A DNA stretch of 64,000 nt from Mimachlamys varia. Its lineage: Eukaryota; Mollusca; Bivalvia; Pectinida; Pectinidae. Location: positions 6,706,001-6,770,000 of the forward strand of contig OX392534.1 of NCBI GenBank assembly GCA_947623455.1. Reading direction: 5' to 3'. Each line of letters opens with the position of its first letter. The stretch's first letter is position 1. A program made the position numbers and the translations under genes. Below the pieces are notes generated by a model, which searched no databases, was not told the origin of the DNA, and saw only the letters and a program-made list of their open reading frames with translations. Shown here in pieces: positions 59,101 to 64,000 of the stretch.

Positions 59101-62100
59101 TAATATTACTGAACGGGGCGGGGTAATATAACGTATAGGGGAAGGTGGTTATATTACCTAAAGCTGAGGGGTAACAGTACTGATAGTGGGGGAGTAATAT
59201 TACTGAACGGGGCGGGGTAATATAACTTATAGGGGAAGGGGGTTATATTACCTAAAGCTGAGGGGTAACAGTACTCATAGTGGGGGAGTAGCAGTACTTA
59301 ACGGGGAGGGGTTATATAACGTATAGGGGAAGGGGGTTATATTACCTAAAGCTGAGGGGTAACAGTACTCATAGTGGGGGAGTAGCAGTACTGAACGGGG
59401 AGGGGTTATATAACGTACAGGGGAAGGGGGTTATATTACCTAAAGCTGAGGGGTAACAGTACTGATAGTGGGGGAGTAGCAGTACTTAACGGGGAGGGGT
59501 TATATAACGTATAGGGGAAGGGGGTTATATTACCTAAAGCTGAGGGGTAACAGTACTCATAGTGGGGGAGTAATATTACTGAACGGGGCGGGGTAATATA
59601 ACGTATAGGGGAAGGGGGTTATACTACCTAAAGCTGAGGGGTAACAGTACTCATAGTGGGGGAGTAATATTACTGAACGGGGCGGGGTAATATAACGTAT
59701 AGGGGAAGGTGGTTATATTACCTAAAGCTGAGGGGTAACAGTACTGATAGTGGGGGAGTAGCAGTACTTAACGGGGAGGGGTTATATAACGTATAGGGGA
59801 AGGGGGTTATATTACCCAAAGCTGAGGGGTAACAGTACTGATAGTGGAGGAGTAATATTACTGAACGGGGAGGGGTTATATAACGTATAGGGGAAGGGGG
59901 TTATATAACCTAAAGCTGAGGGGTAACAGAACTGATAGTGGGGGGGGGGTAGCAGTACTTAACGGGGCGGGGTTATATAACGTATAGGGGAAGGGGGTTA
60001 TATTACCTAAAGCTGAGGGGTAACAGTACTGATAGTGGGGGAGTAGCAGTACTGAACGGGGAGGGGTTATATAACGTATAGGGGAAGGTGGTTATACTTC
60101 CTAAAGCTGAGGGGTAACAGAACTGATAGTGGGGGGGGGGGGGGTAGCAGTACTTAACGGGGCGGGGTTATATAACGTATAGGGGAAGGTGGTTATATTA
60201 CCTAAAGCTGAGGGGTAACAGTACTGATAGTGGGGGAGTAGCAGTACTGAACGGGGAGGGGTTATATTACGTATAGGGGAAGGTGGTTATACTACCTAAA
60301 GCTGAGGGGTAACAGTACTGATAGTGGGGGAGTAGCAGTACTGAACGGGGAGGGGTTATATTACGTATAGGGGAAGGTGGTTATACTACCTAAAGCTGAG
60401 GGGTAACAGTACTGATAGTGGGGGAGTAATATTACTGAACGGGGAGGGGTTATATATCGTATAGGGGAAGGTGGTTATACTACCTAAAGCTGAGGGGTAA
60501 CAGTACTGATAGTGGGGGAGTAGCAGTACTGAACGGGGAGGGGTTATATAACGTATAGGGGAAGGTGGTTATACTACCTAAAGCTGAGGGGTAACAGTAC
60601 TGAGAGTGGGGGAGTAGCAGTACTGAACGGGGAGGGGTTATATAACGTATAGGGGAAGATGGTTATACTACCTAAAGCTGAGGGGTAACAGTACTGATAG
60701 TGGGGGAGTAGCAGTACTGAACGGGGAGGGGTTATATAACGTATAGGGGAAGGTGGTTATACTACCTAAAGCTGAGGGGTAACAGTACTGATAGTGGGGG
60801 AGTAGCAGTACTTAACGGGGAGGGGTTATATAACGTATAGGGGAAGGTGGTTATACTACCTAAAGCTGAGGGGTAACAGTACTGATAGTGGGGGAGTAGC
60901 AGTACTGAACGGGGAGGGGTTATATAACTTATAGGGGAAGGTGGTTATATTACCTAAAGCTGAGGGGTAACAGTACTCATAGTGGGGGAGTAATATTACT
61001 GAACGGGCGGGGTAATATAACTTATAGGGGAAGGGGGTTATATTACCTAAAGCTAAGGGGTATCATTACTGATAGTAGGGGAGTTATATTACTAAACGGG
61101 AGGGGTTATATAACATTATATCTCATTTAATTTTCTATATAAGATATCTTGTTTAATATATAAGATATCTCATATAATATATCTGTTATAACTGAAATAT
61201 AGTTGCTATATAAGATATCTTATATAAATGAGATTTCGTTGCATTAAAAGCCAGAAACTGATTTCTCCCTCGAAAAACTTATTCGGAACATATTAGGCCT
61301 ACACGTCTCGCCTCTGTTATGGCCTCATTTTTTCCCTTTTTTATCAAGTTTTTGCTAAACTATTAACGATGTCCAAATTAATGATTTTATAGTCAAGAGG
61401 GATAGGGGAATCGAGAGTGTCTCGCTCTGTCAGTCTCATAGTATGGTTTATGTTAGGGTGGTTGAGGGGATATATTTTCAAGATTGTAATATTTGTACGT
61501 TTGATAAGTGTCATTTTAATTTGAATGGAATTGAATCTTAAGATGTTCTCGTGTAGTTACAAGCCGTTTCGTTTAAGCGTTTGAACCGATCCCATCCGAC
61601 CATATTTAATAAGGTCTAACCTATTAATATCATGCTACTTTCAGGCGAGCTTTGAAAAAGTCTTGCAAGGTCTGCATAAGCATTTGCCTACAAACGCTAT
61701 ATTTAAAAGCAGACAAATCGAACGTCACTACGTAAACCCTCGAGAGATTCCGGACGGGGAGTTTCATTTCGACATTTTGTTAAAATCTCGTTCCTTTATA
61801 AGATATCTTATATAGTACGAGATTTTGATTATATAAGATATCTTATACAGCTATATGAGATATCTTATATATTATATGATATATCTTATGTAGAAAATTA
61901 AATGAGATATCTAATATACTATATGAGATATCTTATATATTAAATAAGATATTTGATAGAGAATTGAATTTAATTTCAATATGAGATATCTCTTATGCTA
62001 TTAAAAAAATTTGATATATTGTTTCTGAAATACATTATCGACATTGCTCCTTGAATAAATGTTACGTTGGCTTGCCATAGAATGTACTAATTATAACATG

Positions 62101-62892
62101 ATGGGAGGGAATTTTATGTAAATTAGTTTTGTGAAAAAAGGAACACAATGTATATATATATTATATTGATCTAGTCTCATTTACATTTCAAAAAATAAGT
62201 CACGTGTCGTAATCTTAAAATGTGTGTTTGCATATGTAAAACAGAGAGGCCTCGATTTTGAACTTTATATCAAAATAACACAACAGAGTAGACTTGTATC
62301 TCTGTAGGGGAGAAACAAGTGCTTATCTAGCATACCTATGTTCCTTCTCTACTGTATTACTGTCAGTATTGATGTATAAAATACCTACATATACCAAATC
62401 ATAATGACGGTTCAAACTTAAAGGTATTCACAAAGCAATCTAGATCAGTATTGTAATCGTTCGTGCTGAATACGTGGGTTGATCAACAGTGTACATACGC
62501 TATACACTACTAAGGCTGAAGTTAATAAACCCATTCAACTCAGCGTTAGTTTAACGACGTTTACAGTAAAAATGCATTATTATGTAAACATAATACCTGA
62601 ATGAAATAAATGCTATGCAGATGCAAAATATGCCAATAAAATCGATAATCTAAATACTGAAATACCAACACATTAGATAACACAGTTGTAACATTTCAAC
62701 CCAACCAGGAAGTTTAAAAAGACTACTTTTAGACAATAGGCCATTATACAAACTGTGCAATGTTACCTCTCCGCCTGGGGCAGCGCCGGATTGTGGCTCC
62801 TTTTTAACTTTATACACTACTCCAAAAGTGCCTTGTCCAATCTGATCATGTTCAACGTAAGGACCATATCTCCTCCGAAGTAGTGCCGCCAT
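50105..62892 (-). CDS. NEK-family Ser/Thr kinase, minus-strand paralogue (9 exons, 441 aa)
   Basis: Minus-strand exons: 62892-62767, 58555-58289, 57225-57125, 56448-56349, 55166-55059, 54697-54457, 54014-53948, 51164-51068, 50323-50105; total 1326 nt with all phases joining. Kinase features: GQGTFGVV (19-26), Lys47 in [14 protein letters not shown] (from residue 140), DFG at 160-162, [25 protein letters not shown]. The stretches LGCTAYEMA and STE[I/F]Q are shared with the plus-strand gene at 33849-43573. The C-terminal exons correspond to exons 9-11 of that gene (67-bp exon of identical length and phase), so the two are sister duplicates in inverted orientation. Intron 1 is 4.2 kb and holds a 94-bp minisatellite; intron 7 holds a 43-bp one. 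The final exon boundary (acceptor at 50324-50325) is the least certain because the C-terminus is poorly conserved. Confidence 0.85.
51360..53940. repeat. 43-bp minisatellite, about 60 copies (2.6 kb)
   Basis: Unit GTCATACTTAATGATGGATT, AACACTAATCCTGTAGCTAT, ATT. It fills most of intron 7 of the minus-strand NEK gene, ending just before the donor of the 53948-54014 exon. Confidence 0.93.
54930..55045. mobile_element. Fragment of a dispersed repeat (GGAACCGGAGTACTC type)
   Basis: GGAACCGGAGTACTCTGAGA and AAACCCACGTGGTTGGGCAG are recognisable from a widespread bivalve repeat, from memory. The fragment ends about 14 bp from the exon at 55059-55166. Confidence 0.5.
55462..55797. repeat. 29-bp minisatellite, about 12 copies
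   Basis: Unit TTCTAGTAAACCATCGTCTA plus TACCAGGGT, in intron 4 of the minus-strand NEK gene. Confidence 0.9.
56020..56235. repeat. Cluster of TTTCACGTGAAA palindromes
   Basis: Repeats of AATTTCACGTGAAAACGAAA and TCATGTG give at least four exact CACGTG cores and several near copies. CACGTG is the classic E-box; no function is shown. Intron 4 of the minus-strand NEK gene. Confidence 0.75.
57230..57400. repeat. Short AT-rich tandem repeat, about 21 bp
   Basis: AACAATATCAATATTATAGT repeated about eight times. It starts immediately upstream of the 57125-57225 exon acceptor. Confidence 0.75.
57430..57625 (+). mobile_element. Hammerhead-bearing dispersed repeat, decayed copy
   Basis: It shares both flanks of the ribozyme with the 46390-46605 copy: TTTTACGAACCTGACC and CTGCTTCTACATTAGTTTA on the left, CGGCATACTGTATCTATTAC and AAAGGTGCAGCATATGTGTG on the right. 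It is inserted in intron 2 of the minus-strand NEK gene. Confidence 0.7.
57511..57552 (+). ncRNA. Degraded hammerhead ribozyme copy
   Basis: Stem I sequences GCATCA and TGATGT and the GAAACA...GTGTA part remain, but the first core box reads CTGAATA in place of CTGANGA and stem II (GGAGGAT/GGAT) no longer pairs properly. It should not self-cleave. It lies in intron 2 of the minus-strand NEK gene, antisense to it. Confidence 0.7.
57930..58073 (+). repeat. Two-copy tandem duplication of about 73 bp
   Basis: ACCCCAAGCTATACCTGTCT and ACATTACGTTACTATA occur in both copies. Intron 2 of the minus-strand NEK gene. Confidence 0.7.
58110..58260 (+). mobile_element. Short tail of the reverse-transcriptase element family
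   Basis: CTCTTCCGGAACACCTGGTC, AGGGTCCCCGTGTAAATC and TTTTGTCCCTGGTTTAATCG match the family. It ends only about 30 bp before the exon at 58289-58555. Confidence 0.55.
58740..61110. repeat. 94-bp G-rich minisatellite, about 25 copies (2.4 kb)
   Basis: Unit CAGTACTGATAGTGGGGGAG, TAATATTACTGAACGGGGCG, GGGTAATATAACGTATAGGG, GAAGGTGGTTATATTACCTA, AAGCTGAGGGGTAA. The plus strand is rich in G runs (GGGGG, GGGGCGGGG, GGGG). It occupies over half of intron 1 of the minus-strand NEK gene, whose transcript would be C-rich here. Confidence 0.93.
61115..61990. mobile_element. AT-rich inverted-repeat element built from AAGATATCTT palindromes
   Basis: The segment at 61119-61150 (ATCTCATTTAATTTTCTA followed by TATAAGATAT) is mirrored at 61881-61910 with one mismatch over 28 bases. 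Multiple AAGATATCTT and TATAAGATATCTTATA palindromes cluster at both ends. About 550 bp of more ordinary sequence lie between. It follows directly on the 94-bp minisatellite in intron 1 of the minus-strand NEK gene. Confidence 0.6.
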
Positions 62893-64000
62893 GTTGTTCT
62901 ATGTGCAGTATAGGTGTTAAACTGAAACCCGCCCCAACATGGGTACCAGCCAAAGTCTGTAATCATTAGCAACGACAATCGAATCATTATCTGGTTAAAC
63001 GTATTTTCCCAAAGTTTAAATATAGCATTAGGAAATGGCAAAATTCCAACGGAAAAATACAGCAATATTCACTGATATATCGCTTCAAATATGTCTTTTA
63101 TAATAATTATTTTGATTTATCAGGATATCATTAGGCAGTGATTTGATCGACTGTTATAAATACAATAAATGAAAATGATACAGAAGTATTACTACCATAT
63201 TTTATCATATAACAGCATAGGTATATATCTACCCGGAGTACTTATATGCATCTACATTGAATTACATTATTATATGCCCGTAACAAAACAGCTACACAAT
63301 TACTCATTACTCTAACGGGTATAATCTGTAGCCGCACGACAGTGTTTTGTCTCTCATACATAAAGGTATCATTGACAACATTTCCCCGCAGAAGCGAAGT
63401 ATAAATTCCCGTTATCACCTAGGTAAATTAGTCCCTGCATAGAAAACAACAAGAGGCTTGATTCAGAATTATTGCTTATGGAAAACATAGCTTTGGATTT
63501 TCAAACTATTTTACTTAAGTTACAGCTGTGTTTATGATATTTAAAGGTATGCTATCTGAAGTTTATAGCACACATGAATACTGTGTGATAACTCAAAACA
63601 CCAATACCCCATACAGCAGTGTGTACATGCCGTCCCCAACCAGGAAGTTGGAAAACTACTGTTGTATAGCTTAGAGTTATAACACAATGGTACCTGTCTG
63701 CTGAAGATTCCTCCGGGTAGATTGCTGCTCCTTCTACACCTTATATAGTAAGAAAGTCCCTCTAGCCGGTCTGCTCATATGGACTGACCACACCTACGAG
63801 GTAGCGAAGCTTTAAAATGGGTCTGTATACAGCATAGATGTAAAACTGACACCGGGCTAAACATGGACACCTGCCAAGCTTTGAGATAAATGTATATCCT
63901 AAAAGTTCAAATATAGCATTGAGAAGCGGTAAAATTCTTATATGTAAATATATCGATTTTCACAAAGCTTCGACTAATTTTCTTATTTTCTCCTTAATGG
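62893..64000. other. Upstream region of the minus-strand NEK gene
   Basis: It should contain the promoter and 5' UTR of the gene starting at 62892. A roughly 0.9-kb duplication places a decayed copy of exon 1 and its flanks at 63640-63960. No other gene is visible. Confidence 0.6.
63692..63815 (-). pseudogene. Decayed duplicate of the first exon of the minus-strand NEK gene
   Basis: The minus strand here aligns by eye with exon 1 at 62767-62892. Matching pieces include ATGAGCAGACCGGCTAGAGG against ATGATCAGATTGGACAAGGC, and a shared GGAGCAGCAATC/GGAGCCACAATC segment before a GGTAC donor-like end. In-frame stops and loss of the initiating ATG make it non-coding. Flanking DNA is duplicated too: the run around 63640-63660 (accaggaagtt) matches 62705-62716, and 63905-63945 matches 63016-63055, so the duplicated unit is roughly 0.9 kb long. 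Confidence 0.75.

Overview
The window looks like AT-rich nuclear DNA of a marine invertebrate, most likely a bivalve mollusc. It has spliced genes with GT-AG introns of 0.2 to 4 kb, many unrelated intronic minisatellites, and dispersed repeats of the kind known from bivalve genomes. The species assignment is inference; no database was searched. Four protein-coding genes could be assembled exon by exon, and all junctions stay in frame.

Layout. (1) 605-7574, minus strand: the 5' half of an SLC37A3-type sugar-phosphate transporter gene, eight coding exons, running off the left edge. (2) 8139-20966, plus strand: a 14-exon NEK (NIMA-related) kinase of 799 residues. Its C-terminal part carries nine copies of a Thr-Met-Arg-x-Asn motif that recalls the phospho-Thr-Met docking linker of MST1/2 Hippo kinases. 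Genes 1 and 2 are divergent, with start codons 564 bp apart. (3) 20967-33848: gene-free, with minisatellites, bivalve-type dispersed repeats, fossil reverse-transcriptase pieces, a MITE and a hammerhead-ribozyme repeat. (4) 33849-43573, plus strand: an 11-exon NEK kinase of 456 residues. (5) 43574-50104: intergenic, with a 57-bp minisatellite, a second, well-preserved hammerhead ribozyme and a TTAA-flanked MITE. (6) 50105-62892, minus strand: a 9-exon NEK kinase of 441 residues, a close relative of gene 4 in inverted, tail-to-tail orientation. (7) 62893-64000: upstream region with a decayed second copy of the first exon of that gene.

The three kinases share the same first five intron phases and nearly the same exon lengths, so they form a local family produced by duplication and inversion. 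The two on the right also share a C-terminal helical module. The most notable non-protein signal is a roughly 200-bp dispersed repeat that encodes a type I hammerhead self-cleaving ribozyme. Two copies keep every core residue and a paired stem I; a third is decayed. The family resembles the ribozyme-bearing repeats known from Penelope-like elements and metazoan retrozymes.
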